Origin: Treponema sp. OMZ 798 | GTDB taxonomy: Bacteria; Spirochaetota; Spirochaetia; Treponematales; Treponemataceae | Direction: 5' to 3' | NCBI RefSeq assembly: GCF_024181385.1 | Contig: NZ_CP051305.1 | Span: 1,612,001 to 1,676,000, forward strand | Length of the DNA stretch: 64,000 nucleotides | Shown: positions 18,101-26,083 of the stretch, one piece after another | How positions within the stretch are numbered: position 1 is the stretch's first letter | Layout: the number at the start of each line of letters is the position of its first letter | Translations under genes and position numbers: made by a program | The notes under the pieces: model-generated | Database searches by the model: none | What the model was told of the DNA's origin: nothing | Seen by the model: the letters and a program-made list of their open reading frames with translations, nothing else

Positions 18101-20278
18101 GAGGGGCGACAAAAATATTCTGCAAAAAAAGCAACAGAAAAATTTGAAGCTGCTTTAATTAGAGATATGGGTATAAAAAACTTTATACACAAAAAAGGAT
18201 TTGATGAAAAGGCAGCAACTTGGAGCGATGCGGAAAAGCAAAAAAAAGGCGGCTTACAGAATTTGAGGTTAAAATTAAAGTATGCAGCCATGAGGCCTTA
18301 CGCTTTTATAGAAATGCTTGACGGCGGAAATCGAGGCGTTCTATATGACTTATTGGAATTTGAACAGCGAGAATGTTACAATAGGTTTAAAGCAGGAATG
18401 GATACCCGCTTAAGTAATTTTAACGAGTTTATGGAAAAAAACGGATTAAAAGTTGCAGACCTAGAAAAAAAAATATTGTTTGAAAATTTTTATGTAGGAA
18501 AAGATAAAAAGGATTTAACATTAAGTGTAAGTGAGATAATAGGAGCCTACCTTGCCGGTTTTGACGAAAAGAGCCGGGCCGCCGTCCAATACGGAAACTT
18601 TGCAGAGCAAGACGAAAGAGATATTGCTAAGCAATCAAACAGCTATGGAGCATTAGATACTTTTTCCGAAATGCGATACGGCAGGGTTCTTGAAAAAGCA
18701 GAAGACCTAATCCGGGGCGATGAAAGGATTAAAAACTTTGTAGATTATTTAAAAAAAGAATACAAAGCCGAGGGTATCAGATTAAAAGACCACAACCGCA
18801 CTGTAAATAATATTATCACAGAAATAAGAGATGATTACTTTCCAATGTTAAGGCTTGATGTATCAGGAGAGGAAGATGCCCGAAAAACTCAAAAAAAGAT
18901 TGTGGGAGAGCACGCAACAGGCACAAGGCACGGTATAGAAAAAGGACAGACTAAGGCGCGTATTGATATAGGAAAAGGCAATCAATCACCTATTAAGCTG
19001 AACGCAGTAAATACGTTTTTAGAAAGTATAGAAGCAAACGAAAGACTTTATGCTTATGACAAATATGCTCAAAAATTAAACAGGGTTATAAAAGGTTATG
19101 ATTCAAAACAATTTAGGAGAACTCTTGAAACAGCCTACGGAAGCGAGGCGTTAAGGTACCTTGATAAACAGGTAAATACGATTATAGATCCAACAGCCGG
19201 AAGGGTTTATTCCGATACGGATAAGATGTTAAGAATGTTACGGGGTAATACGGCAGCCGCTTATCTAGGCTGGAAAATGTCAGGTATTATAAAGCAAGGC
19301 TTAACAAGCCCTGCTCCATTTATGCAATATGTCAATCCCATATCTTACGCAAAGGCAGCCTTAGATTTGACAGTGCATAATAAGGAAATGATGGAATTTA
19401 TTCATTCACATAGTAAACTAATGCAGGACAGAAGCTTTGATATGATGCAGGGTATAGTAGATGAACTTGCAAAAGAAGCTAAGACTAAGGGCGGTAAAGC
19501 CATTACCAAATTACAACAAAAAGGCATGGAGGGCTTAGAGTGGATAGACAAGGCTTGTGTTGCTCCGGGTTGGCTTGCAGCTTTTAGAGAAAAAAAAGCA
19601 ATGCTTGAAAAAGAAAACTCAAACCTTGAAAAGCCATTAACCGATTTAGAAATAGATTTACAAGCCACGCAATGGGCCGATGATGTATTGGTAAGAACTC
19701 AACCGTCAGGAAGAGCCGAGGAGTTAGCCCCACTTTTTAGAGAAGGCGGTGAGGCTTTAAGAATGTTACTGCAATTCCAAAGTTCTCTTAATGTCATCTA
19801 TAACAATATAAGGCATGATCTACCAAATGCAATTAAAAATAAGCAATATGCAAGAGCCGCAGGAATAATTACAGGTTACGCCTTAGCCGGTATTGCAGTG
19901 GGTGCGGTTACCGAAGGTTTTGGAGACGATGAAGATGAACCTGAAGATAAAATACGCCGAGGAGTTTTTTATGCCTTTACACAAGCCACGGACAGCGTAC
20001 CTTTAATCAACGGAATGATAACAGGCTTTGCAGAAAAAGCAATCACAGGTAAGACAAAATATAGAGGCAACTCGAATGTGTTTGTTGCTGCAGAAAAATT
20101 TATAGACGGTTCAAAAGCTTTAACCGATGCAGATATTAAAAAAGCGGCTCAAAAATATTGGGAGGCATCAGCCCTTACATTGGGATTACCAACATCAGGA
20201 GTAAAAGAAGCCTTTTATGCAGGCGAGCAGATTATAAACAGTGAAGCGCCTAGTGCCTTATGGGGCAGGAGGAAATAA
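12152..20278 (+). CDS. Giant polyvalent ejection protein (HETAH metallopeptidase-like, ADP-ribosyltransferase-like)
   Basis: A 2708-residue protein, the largest in the window. By residue: about 196-400 is Gly/Ala-rich with hydrophobic stretches; 741-745 is HETAH followed by a conserved-looking EEEFAQGFEQYL segment near 775-790, the pattern of phage zincin-like metallopeptidases; about 910-1000 holds a compact segment (VNTHTDIKDERSN...) like those in phage polyvalent proteins, possibly a nuclease-fold domain; about 1157-1355 resembles phage ADP-ribosyltransferases (WLKAPNG, KKWFGDWE, YHGT at 1209-1212, then YIAFESNQIKSA near 1350). Coiled coils follow (about 1740-1810), and a hydrophobic C-terminal part near 2570. 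FQTE tetrapeptides flank the transferase domain. It is probably injected with the DNA and may both build the channel and act on the cell. Enzyme activities are inferred. Confidence 0.8.
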   Translation: MSDFNDIILGQNQGRRGQTTYHYLDFGQPNTVFDNNRFEKKNTDLSFLNSQNQIREIEEREKKRKKNQDRYLINLSDEEYEILNTAIANAEIPEDEAYRFASAYKYSKQFNMPLSYTYEHLEDLNNWWLGPVKKTPQSAFTSIVNSFSLGNNTVKLGGLGAQLLKAEHNGDVKEIQRLQNEIKEIEEDNEYLKDDMPRTWFTKLLQSGAQTIPFSAHVFIPSALGSIIAPGIGTAAGFARSMEMQTGLEYLDLKKAGVKPELAKKMAVMSGGLQAAIEVFLGNVASITGKGLGADKIVSKMITRLNAKGTMGNIAKGLRHYGVDTFSEGVEEAVQELVSAGTKELAAVLQGEGVETDDAWTIAGNVWESFTGGITASLVLGVPGAVKFTNANVQEASNLKKSAIVNPSKEDFIRKNKDNVMFEGMTDEDKKENLDNIYEAQKQARESFQKAKINDYDEWLHENARIEGEEMRDKEGNIIYETDEQGNIIKEQDENGEEKPVPKRWGKAADVVRHGDRLYITEGQRHEKANGNIEGEYIVGDPTQETEYNDYGHIYYSFDKEKNTVTIKNVRVQSDEYQGIIKEFVRDFGEKFEGAKIEWNPKGETLQKIKAELIAENPNGKENGLQYFTKKSSDEIRENIKLAERLKETMPNLTDEERHTATVIFDALAKGAGMDAQTYLDTYYSDEILTNTAPADLEKIAAQEEIDTKDIKGAAAFKEIQGDIKALVYVGKKADFSTFVHETAHVARKTLKGDLLTQAEAAFNVKDGKWTRAQEEEFAQGFEQYLKEGIAPTEELKNIFQKAAEFLSRIYKNLKEIIGINDDIRKVYDELLGKDNSVLKQAEKHIDTESKSNSVFIKNVLSSVDAVKQALEDVKNTDIKNKETGITARVSSTGINKMTSNKAVEKSEKNGFTRKEHYGAVAEIKTLYEKAKLVNTHTDIKDERSNIVSIKRFTAALTLADGKSGEALITLKETEEHGHRIYSLELDEIIKPEQRWGVKNEQPQRWETAKNSGTPTAQADSIIAETTEAVNTKTEKGKINEAYEKATEAARETVQQDIKAAEEIKEDIRLNGAQYEAETIEYYKKYHPDLDDEAIKTKIREEAKRSHTSYEEFNRNRALEQRRLNEMGDVFFQTEPTKEELKEIDDVRARYENSDKWLKAPNGEDTNLDEDQWLQVRTDSFKKWFGDWENDSENSSKVVDENGEPLVVYHGTRHEFDTFKQNGGFSQGSYLNKDQKAFFFGNYEVAEMYGNGIIMPVFLNIRDANHIDVEYEINELLSGEGYDSEEEAEEDGYPIKIWKGEERRELEANDSATAYFDYYAQDIYENAKEDERDGIIVDGTDGSHIYIAFESNQIKSAVDNEGSFDAGNDNIYFQTEVETYKDTAEAAESGGEEAAREHLERIVIGENPSEAYKFLYSNNEERAKADKVYRDALSPELEKALQKDLKDENVKNDTFLKMMENREAIREFMKAYIKAENQGFTELKNLMQNSDGAFSTIAYQITNGKPLTEKQYNLALNYIKEDLQGFRNIFAELNGFTALRSLTEKEKAWTETYAKAVSENHAEEKHKPKSRAEIQDEMFVEEIEDTEKVYEFIKEAANIYYFDFDNFKPADEQEADYRDDLKRKQSRINREMKNHAWKSQMSNAFRGKSFSENSIKNIQGQMRNSPRSYRSLYADIMGREDMKVKDADTTDAIITTKLKSRPDIGIKLDELKLENMSPAEKQRLLKAINNKEMEDRINKGTITSEDIKQIEELIKEKNKNIKELEKHIAELKEDNAYDSRIIHNLEEQLKNERINRKVLTDTVKARDVALKAVMKRINLKVCNAEEAEALAAVQWFLKKEAQKALNATVDKDDPRIREAYALWSTSQEYRQTLGRMSGNKKGWETLRNLLENKPIGEWTADDKKLARRLIPARNKFFSLGIYNRTEKNFLDMKTENLTDEQIEKLASTVLPESMLAKLKHQPLSQWTVDELIDLAKVIEKTYREGRQKYSAKKATEKFEAALIRDMGIKNFIHKKGFDEKAATWSDAEKQKKGGLQNLRLKLKYAAMRPYAFIEMLDGGNRGVLYDLLEFEQRECYNRFKAGMDTRLSNFNEFMEKNGLKVADLEKKILFENFYVGKDKKDLTLSVSEIIGAYLAGFDEKSRAAVQYGNFAEQDERDIAKQSNSYGALDTFSEMRYGRVLEKAEDLIRGDERIKNFVDYLKKEYKAEGIRLKDHNRTVNNIITEIRDDYFPMLRLDVSGEEDARKTQKKIVGEHATGTRHGIEKGQTKARIDIGKGNQSPIKLNAVNTFLESIEANERLYAYDKYAQKLNRVIKGYDSKQFRRTLETAYGSEALRYLDKQVNTIIDPTAGRVYSDTDKMLRMLRGNTAAAYLGWKMSGIIKQGLTSPAPFMQYVNPISYAKAALDLTVHNKEMMEFIHSHSKLMQDRSFDMMQGIVDELAKEAKTKGGKAITKLQQKGMEGLEWIDKACVAPGWLAAFREKKAMLEKENSNLEKPLTDLEIDLQATQWADDVLVRTQPSGRAEELAPLFREGGEALRMLLQFQSSLNVIYNNIRHDLPNAIKNKQYARAAGIITGYALAGIAVGAVTEGFGDDEDEPEDKIRRGVFYAFTQATDSVPLINGMITGFAEKAITGKTKYRGNSNVFVAAEKFIDGSKALTDADIKKAAQKYWEASALTLGLPTSGVKEAFYAGEQIINSEAPSALWGRRK

Positions 20279-21861
20279 TGAATTTACAATCAAATGATAA
20301 AAGCCATGAGGCTTTGACAGTGGGAAGTTTAAAGGTTTTAGGCAATATAGACAGCGGAATTATAAATTCTATTCATACACATTTACAAAGTTCGGATGCT
20401 GCACAGTCTAAGATCATTGCCGATATTGAAAAACTGCATGAGAATATATCGGCTGACGGGGTTATTACGGCGAATGAAAAGCAGATTTTAAAAAAAGAAG
20501 TAAGCATTATCGAAACGGAATATCCTATTATTTTACAAAAAGCAGAAAAAGCAAAAAAAAGTGAATCAGAGATAAATGCTTATAAAGCAGCTTTTAAGGC
20601 TTTAAGAGATTATCTTTTTGTAGAATTAAAAATCTTTGATGAGATGTCTGAAGCTTTAGAGGTTGATAGAGAGGCTTTTAATAAAAAATTTGCAGATTAT
20701 TATAAGTCCAGGGCGGTACTGCAAGTTGCAAGCGATGCCGAAAATAATTTATCTTTCCCTCCCGACACCGACCTTTTAGGCCTCATCAACTTTGACGAAA
20801 CTCCGCAGGCCCTACCCACCCCCGATCCATCATTTACCGCTTGGCAATCTAAAATAATCGAGTACGACTGCACGAACAGGGCAGAAATCAAAATGACTTT
20901 TGAAGAGGCCGTGAATAATGTAATTATTCTTTCGGGAGAATTAAAAAATGATTTTACATTACAATTATTCTTTAACAAACAAAACGGCAATGGAGCAAAG
21001 CAATATTTGATTGTTTACAAACTGACAGGAAATTTTAATGTTAAGATTGAGACGGAAGAAGCCGACACAAACAAAATATCACAAAACATAAATGCCGAAA
21101 CATTCGGGCTGGGTTGTTATGCAGTCGTTGATTTTAGAGGGAATGTGTGGGCTTTTGAGGGCAATATCAAGCAATCCTTAATTGATGAGATTTTACAAAA
21201 TACAGAAAACACGCTCAATAATACAGCTCTTCAAGCAATAACAAATTTTCAAAATGAAGTAAACAGTTTTTTTATTGCAGAAAAAAATAAAATGCTTCTC
21301 TTTATTCAAGAAAAAACAAACGAACTGGAAAATGCTCACAAAGACCGACTTATCAAAGAGTCAGGCCCTATCGGCGAAATTAGATACTTCACCGGCAAAA
21401 AATATACTTACGGCTATTTATATGCCAACGGCTATTCGTTTATTCCGGAACTTTACCCCGAATTTTATCAATTCTGGCTTGAAAATTTTGGGAATAAGAA
21501 TAAGAAAAACTATCTGGGCTATGATGCTTTCGGCTATCCAAAACTGCCTGACTTAAGAGGCGCAGCATTACGAGCTGTCGATGACGGAAGCGGCCGAGGC
21601 GGAGCTAGCTTAGCTCTGGAGTATCAGGGCGACGCCATAAGGAATATTAGGGGTCGTGTTGGCGTTCAGGGTAACGATGGGTACCCCAATGTTACAACCG
21701 GAGTATTTCAAACACTAGATACAGGTTATATTGACTCCGGAACATCTCAAAGCAGTAGTTACTTAAGACTTCTAGGATTTAATGCTTCAAAAGTCGTCCC
21801 TACAGCCGAAGACAATAGAGTTAAATCATACGGGGTATACCCCTTTATAAAAGTTATATAA
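20278..21861 (+). CDS. Phage tail fibre protein with collar-like C-terminus
   Basis: A 527-residue protein. The N-terminal half is helical and charged. A middle segment (about 190-290) is beta-rich. The C-terminal 170 residues begin with GPIGEIRYFTGK and include PKLPDLRGAALRAVDDGSGRGG and end in NRVKSYGVYPFIKVI, which is the layout of tail-collar or short-tail-fibre tips (a DLRG stretch and a YPFIKV-type end). It probably contributes to receptor binding. ATG 20278 overlaps the stop of the giant gene by one base (TAATG) and has AGGAGG at 20267-20272. Confidence 0.72.
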   Translation: MNLQSNDKSHEALTVGSLKVLGNIDSGIINSIHTHLQSSDAAQSKIIADIEKLHENISADGVITANEKQILKKEVSIIETEYPIILQKAEKAKKSESEINAYKAAFKALRDYLFVELKIFDEMSEALEVDREAFNKKFADYYKSRAVLQVASDAENNLSFPPDTDLLGLINFDETPQALPTPDPSFTAWQSKIIEYDCTNRAEIKMTFEEAVNNVIILSGELKNDFTLQLFFNKQNGNGAKQYLIVYKLTGNFNVKIETEEADTNKISQNINAETFGLGCYAVVDFRGNVWAFEGNIKQSLIDEILQNTENTLNNTALQAITNFQNEVNSFFIAEKNKMLLFIQEKTNELENAHKDRLIKESGPIGEIRYFTGKKYTYGYLYANGYSFIPELYPEFYQFWLENFGNKNKKNYLGYDAFGYPKLPDLRGAALRAVDDGSGRGGASLALEYQGDAIRNIRGRVGVQGNDGYPNVTTGVFQTLDTGYIDSGTSQSSSYLRLLGFNASKVVPTAEDNRVKSYGVYPFIKVI

Positions 21862-21875
21862 GGAGATTAAACAAA

Positions 21876-22979
21876 ATGACAAATGAACAAGTAATTGAAG
21901 CCGTTAATCGGCTTACTGAAACTTACAATGAAGTTAAGGCAGGCTTGGGTGAAGTTAAAAAACAAGCGGCTTTGTTACAACCGCTTTATAAAAACGGACA
22001 AATAATTTGGGACGGAAAAGAAGACTTCCAGATGACAGACTCGCCGATTACCAACTTAATTGGAGTCGGAACAGGGGCTGTTTCAAAATATGGGAAATGG
22101 TATGCCCAATACATGATTAAATTAACGGGGCATACCGTCATCTCAAATTGTGAAACTCAAACGCCTGTGAATTATATTGTCATTAAAATAAAACTACCCG
22201 AAAACAAAGACGGTACATTTTTTATAAAATATACAAACGCCGACAACTGGGCACATGGAATTACTACAGCATGGATATGCAACGTTGACAAAAGTATTAA
22301 CAAACTTTTAGGATCACAGGTCGCAGATAAACATGCCGATTATGCTAAAAGCGTTGTTTTTAATCCTAAAAACCAAGACGCATGGGATTCAAGATATTAT
22401 CAATGGATAGGGTTTAATTATAACAAAGAAGATATAATCAAAGATGATGAAGGCTATTCTTACATAGCCCTTTCCGGCTCTGTCGCAACTTGGAACATCG
22501 GGGGCTGGGCTGTCGCCGAAAGAAACACGGACTTTTTATGGACGCCTGCAAGAATTTTTGATTTAGAATTCTATAATCCGGCAAGCAAGAGCACTCACAA
22601 TTCACTATTGGCAAGTCTTACCCTGTCTTATTTTGCTGCGAATAAAAAACATACAAATGTAAGAATTCCCTATTCAAAGACAGGAAATTTAATAATAGGC
22701 ATTTTGTGTTGGGCCGACCATTATACCCCGAATCCCAGCTTTACGGGATTCAAAACAAACGCCGAGTTTAATTTTGATAAAATTGTTTGCGGTAATTTTG
22801 CAAAAATAAAACAAAACTTACCCAACTATCAATGGGGCTTCGTCCATGTTCCTGAAAATGAAGTCCTTCAAAACACGGTAGAGATTAACGGCCTTAAACT
22901 TTTGCAATTTAACATCGACATTCCGGAAAACGAAAGACATTTTTATTTTGCCGGAATGTTTACGGAAAGCGAGGTGTAA
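21876..22979 (+). CDS. Tail-region protein of unknown function
   Basis: A 367-residue protein. The first 40 residues form a coiled-coil-like helix, and the rest is beta-rich with many aromatic residues, typical for virion surface proteins such as fibres or fibre-tip subunits. It sits between the collar-type fibre gene and the LamG-like gene in one run of closely spaced genes. AAGGAG precedes ATG 21876. No family is recognised. Confidence 0.6.
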   Translation: MTNEQVIEAVNRLTETYNEVKAGLGEVKKQAALLQPLYKNGQIIWDGKEDFQMTDSPITNLIGVGTGAVSKYGKWYAQYMIKLTGHTVISNCETQTPVNYIVIKIKLPENKDGTFFIKYTNADNWAHGITTAWICNVDKSINKLLGSQVADKHADYAKSVVFNPKNQDAWDSRYYQWIGFNYNKEDIIKDDEGYSYIALSGSVATWNIGGWAVAERNTDFLWTPARIFDLEFYNPASKSTHNSLLASLTLSYFAANKKHTNVRIPYSKTGNLIIGILCWADHYTPNPSFTGFKTNAEFNFDKIVCGNFAKIKQNLPNYQWGFVHVPENEVLQNTVEINGLKLLQFNIDIPENERHFYFAGMFTESEV

Positions 22980-22982
22980 TCT

Positions 22983-24152
22983 ATGGAGTCTATCAATTAT
23001 GCAGGCGGAGCGAACATGACATTACCCGCCGATGCTCAATTTGTTCAAGGAGTATCGGGTAATGCTCTTTATTTACCGGCAGGGGCTGGAACTGTACCGA
23101 TTGACGGGAACAGAAACGAACTAACAATCTCTCTTTGGAGGCAATGGGATGGAGTGGTAGACTCAGCGGAGTATAGAGGCATTTTTGCAACGGCAAATAT
23201 TAAGGTTTACTTTGACCAAGGAACAGACCTTTTAACCGTTGAGCTTGAAGATACTAAAACAGTAACCGACATCAAAGACGACCAAGAGCAAACGCACTGG
23301 TGCTTCTTGTTTGCAAAAAACAGTTTTTTCAAAATCTACAAAAACGCCGAATTAAGAGCGGAACTTACCGCAGGGAACGACCCCGTGGATTTTTCCGAAG
23401 GGCTAAAGCTCGGAGGAGGAAGAACTCACGCTACTTTTGACGAGTTTAGATTTTATAAGAAAGTATTAAACAGCAACGAAATAAACGGGCTATATCGACT
23501 TGTAACAAAAGGCACACAGGTACAGCAGCTTGAAAACATCATTGCAAACAATACGCCTAGATACTTAGGTGTTGTGGAAACAGTACCTTCTACACGGACG
23601 GCCATTATTACCAAAGGCGAAAAGCTCGGAGCTGTAGACGCTAACGGCGGCGATTGGGTGTTATCGGGGCAAACAATAGGCGGCTGGAAGGTCGGGGTGT
23701 GCTATAGGTGGTCGGGTGCACAGTGGGTAAACCTAGAGCCGGAAGTAAACTATGCAAAAGAGTATCAAGCTTGCTTAGTGCATATGTTCCAGATTGAGGA
23801 GCTAAAACATCAGACGGGGCACTTCGGGGCGTTGTTTGCTAAAGTACTCGTCGCTCAAAAAGCGATGATTGATGAGCTTTTAGTCAATCAGGCGTTTATT
23901 AAAAATCTTGTGGTTCAAAAATTAAAAATTGATACAGACGATACAACTAATCAGGATTTTGAAGCGTGGTTTGATGAGCTGAATGGGTTGAAGATTAGGA
24001 ATAAGGGAGAAGAGATTTTTAAGATTGATACGAATGGGGATATATATATAAAGGGGGCTACTGTTACAGCAAATAAATTAATTGCACCTACACTAACAGA
24101 AGATCCTCAAAATGCCGTGTTTGGCGAAATATGGTTTAGAAAAGGAATATAA
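22983..24152 (+). CDS. Tail protein with LamG/concanavalin-like domain
   Basis: A 389-residue protein. Residues about 1-175 resemble a LamG-like lectin fold: TISLWRQWDG early, then strands, then FDEFRFYKKVLNSNEINGLY, the usual closing motif of LamG domains. A middle linker carries a WRWSGAQWV-type segment (about 235-250). The C-terminal 70 residues (LNGLKIRNKGEEIFKIDTNGD) resemble tail-tip stalk sequence. It may bind surface sugars. GAGGTG at 22971-22976 is the ribosome site for ATG 22983. The domain call is by pattern only. Confidence 0.65.
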   Translation: MESINYAGGANMTLPADAQFVQGVSGNALYLPAGAGTVPIDGNRNELTISLWRQWDGVVDSAEYRGIFATANIKVYFDQGTDLLTVELEDTKTVTDIKDDQEQTHWCFLFAKNSFFKIYKNAELRAELTAGNDPVDFSEGLKLGGGRTHATFDEFRFYKKVLNSNEINGLYRLVTKGTQVQQLENIIANNTPRYLGVVETVPSTRTAIITKGEKLGAVDANGGDWVLSGQTIGGWKVGVCYRWSGAQWVNLEPEVNYAKEYQACLVHMFQIEELKHQTGHFGALFAKVLVAQKAMIDELLVNQAFIKNLVVQKLKIDTDDTTNQDFEAWFDELNGLKIRNKGEEIFKIDTNGDIYIKGATVTANKLIAPTLTEDPQNAVFGEIWFRKGI

Positions 24153-24153
24153 T

Positions 24154-24834
24154 ATGGATTTTCCCTTAACTGAATTTTCAAGGAATGTTATAAAATTTGG
24201 AAATATTGCAAAAATAAACACAAGAGGATATATTACAGGTGATACTGAATGTTTAAAAGATGAAAATATAAATTCTTCATGCAATTATGCGGTATGGAGC
24301 CCGGCTCCATCTGAACCTGTTTTTAGAATCTCTTTTGATAATGAATTTATTATGTATGGATTAGGTTTAACAATAGAAATGACTTGTAATGAAAATATTC
24401 CTGCATATGGAGCTATTTCATACACTACAGTATCAGCATCAAATGAGATACATGGGCCTTTTAGACTGGGTTCTGTATTTCCAAGAGATAGTAAAGGTTC
24501 AATATCATCTTATGATGAAAAGAATGTTAAATTTAAAGTCAAAGAACTTATTATAGGAATTTTTGGGTATGGAAGAACTATAGATGCAACCTTTACTTAT
24601 AATTTTTATGAGTTACTTATTTATGAAAGACCTATAAAAGACAGCGGATTAAGAATAATGGGAAACAATAAAATTTTTAAACCTGCAGAAACAGCATTTC
24701 CTTCACCTCTATCATGTTTCCATAATGGAAAAATCAGACATATAATGCTTGTCAAACCTTTTTCACACTTTTCTTCAATTTTTAGAATAAAAACAGATAG
24801 CGGTATTTATATGATTTCAAATTTACAAGAATAA
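24154..24834 (+). CDS. Tail-region protein of unknown function
   Basis: A 226-residue protein that begins one base behind the stop of the LamG-like gene, with AAAGGA seven bases before ATG 24154 deciding the start over an upstream ATG at 24112. It is beta-rich and aromatic, without membrane segments or signal peptide. Codon choice is more AT-rich than in the neighbouring fibre genes, which could mean separate acquisition. Probably a minor fibre or tip protein, by position only. Confidence 0.55.
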   Translation: MDFPLTEFSRNVIKFGNIAKINTRGYITGDTECLKDENINSSCNYAVWSPAPSEPVFRISFDNEFIMYGLGLTIEMTCNENIPAYGAISYTTVSASNEIHGPFRLGSVFPRDSKGSISSYDEKNVKFKVKELIIGIFGYGRTIDATFTYNFYELLIYERPIKDSGLRIMGNNKIFKPAETAFPSPLSCFHNGKIRHIMLVKPFSHFSSIFRIKTDSGIYMISNLQE

Positions 24835-24902
24835 AACTTAGAATTGTAATTTTTTCATAAATTCATCATATCTTTATTTAACTTTTATAAAAATTTTATA
24901 AC

Positions 24903-24944
24903 TTATGTAACAAAATTTTTTATTTTTGCTAAGATTAGTGTATG
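24903..24944 (+). promoter_or_regulatory. Promoter P2 of the phage lysis operon, leaderless start
   Basis: TTATGTAACA at 24903-24912 is identical to the block in P1. It contains the -35-like GTAACA (24907-24912), then a 17-base spacer, -10 box TAAGAT at 24930-24935, six bases, and ATG 24942. The geometry equals that of P1 base for base. There is no ribosome site. Confidence 0.7.
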
Positions 24945-25643
24945 GACAAGATTAGCAATATACCGGCTATCGGTTGGGTGGTGATTTTGATAATAGGGCT
25001 TATAGTTATTCCTTCTCTTTTTATTTTGCTTTTTAAAAAAGGCGGGAAGATGTCAATTTTGGGACAAACTATAGAAGTTTCCGAGGGCGGGAAAATTCAG
25101 ACGATAGACAGTATCGGCTTGATGTACCTGATGAAGGATAATTGTGAGAAAATAGAGCTTTTACGAAAAGAACGAATTGAGGATATCCTGCCTGACCTTT
25201 CTTATCTTTTAAGTGATATAAGTATTTTAGCCTGTTGTATGTATAGGGCTGAGAGTATTTTAAACAAGAGGCTTTACAAAAACGGGTTTGAAGATTTAAC
25301 GGTTGATACCGTAAACGTTTATATAAAACAACTTGCCGAAGAATTATTTATCAGACTAAATAAAGAGATTATGAGGTCTAAATCTTGTACGACCAGACCA
25401 TTAAACGCCGTCAAAAAAGAAAAGATTTATTTTATCGCCCAAGATTTTACAAAAAGAGTTACAAAAATTTACTTAATGGAAGTCAAAAGTAAAGCGGATA
25501 TGTATTTAAGCTATAAGCCTCTATTTGAAAAAATAGGGGATAAAATCAGGGCCGACTTTTGCCGTGAGAAGATGGAAAAGAAGTTAAGACAAGCCGAAAA
25601 CTTGCGGGCTGTTTTAGAAAAACTTACAAAAAGGACAATTTAA
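24942..25643 (+). CDS. Phage membrane-anchored protein, first gene of the lysis block
   Basis: A 233-residue protein with one clear N-terminal membrane helix (about residues 10-32), then a mostly helical, charged domain predicted to be cytoplasmic (Lys/Arg follow the helix). It is the first gene behind promoter P2 and lies 17 bases before the endolysin gene. It could be a lysis regulator, an antiholin or an immunity/exclusion protein. No family is recognised and none of these roles is shown by sequence. Confidence 0.6.
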   Translation: MDKISNIPAIGWVVILIIGLIVIPSLFILLFKKGGKMSILGQTIEVSEGGKIQTIDSIGLMYLMKDNCEKIELLRKERIEDILPDLSYLLSDISILACCMYRAESILNKRLYKNGFEDLTVDTVNVYIKQLAEELFIRLNKEIMRSKSCTTRPLNAVKKEKIYFIAQDFTKRVTKIYLMEVKSKADMYLSYKPLFEKIGDKIRADFCREKMEKKLRQAENLRAVLEKLTKRTI

Positions 25644-25660
25644 TTTTTAGGAGGAAATAT

Positions 25661-26083
25661 ATGACATTAGAAGAATTCGTAAAAGAGTACAAAGGCAAAA
25701 AAGTTGATTTTGATAAAAAATACGGCTATCAATGCGTTGACCTTTTTAGGCAGTATTGCAAGGATGTTTTAAACATACCGCAACCTACAGGAGTTAGCGG
25801 AGCTAGGGAGCTTTACACCGAATACGAAAAAAAGCCGATTGAGGTTAAGTATTTAGAGAAGCTGCCTTACCCTGCAAATAAGCCTATTGCCGGAGATGTT
25901 GTCGTTTTTGATAAAATGCGGGGCAACCCTTACGGCCATGTTGCGATTGTGATCGCTGCAGAAAAAAACTATCTCAAGGTTTTGGAGCAAGACGGGTATG
26001 CTCAAACAGGTACTAAATTTGCTTGTTGGAAGTATAACCATGTTTTAGGCTTTTTAAGAAAAAAAGGAGGTGTAAATGAATGA
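25661..26083 (+). CDS. CHAP-domain endolysin
   Basis: A 140-residue peptidoglycan hydrolase consisting of one CHAP (NlpC/P60-like) domain. The catalytic Cys lies in YQCVDLFRQY (about residue 27) and the His in YGHVAIV (near 93), with the CHAP-typical AGDVVVFD stretch between. CHAP enzymes cut the peptide part of peptidoglycan as amidase or endopeptidase. There is no signal peptide, so export would need a holin. AGGAGG precedes ATG 25661. The stop codon overlaps the starts of the next two genes. Confidence 0.88.
   Translation: MTLEEFVKEYKGKKVDFDKKYGYQCVDLFRQYCKDVLNIPQPTGVSGARELYTEYEKKPIEVKYLEKLPYPANKPIAGDVVVFDKMRGNPYGHVAIVIAAEKNYLKVLEQDGYAQTGTKFACWKYNHVLGFLRKKGGVNE

Noticed and set aside
20278..21861. 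A diversity-generating retroelement acting on the tail fibre tip, as in phage BPP-1.
   Set aside because: The window has no reverse transcriptase, and I saw no template repeat matching the C-terminal part of the fibre gene.
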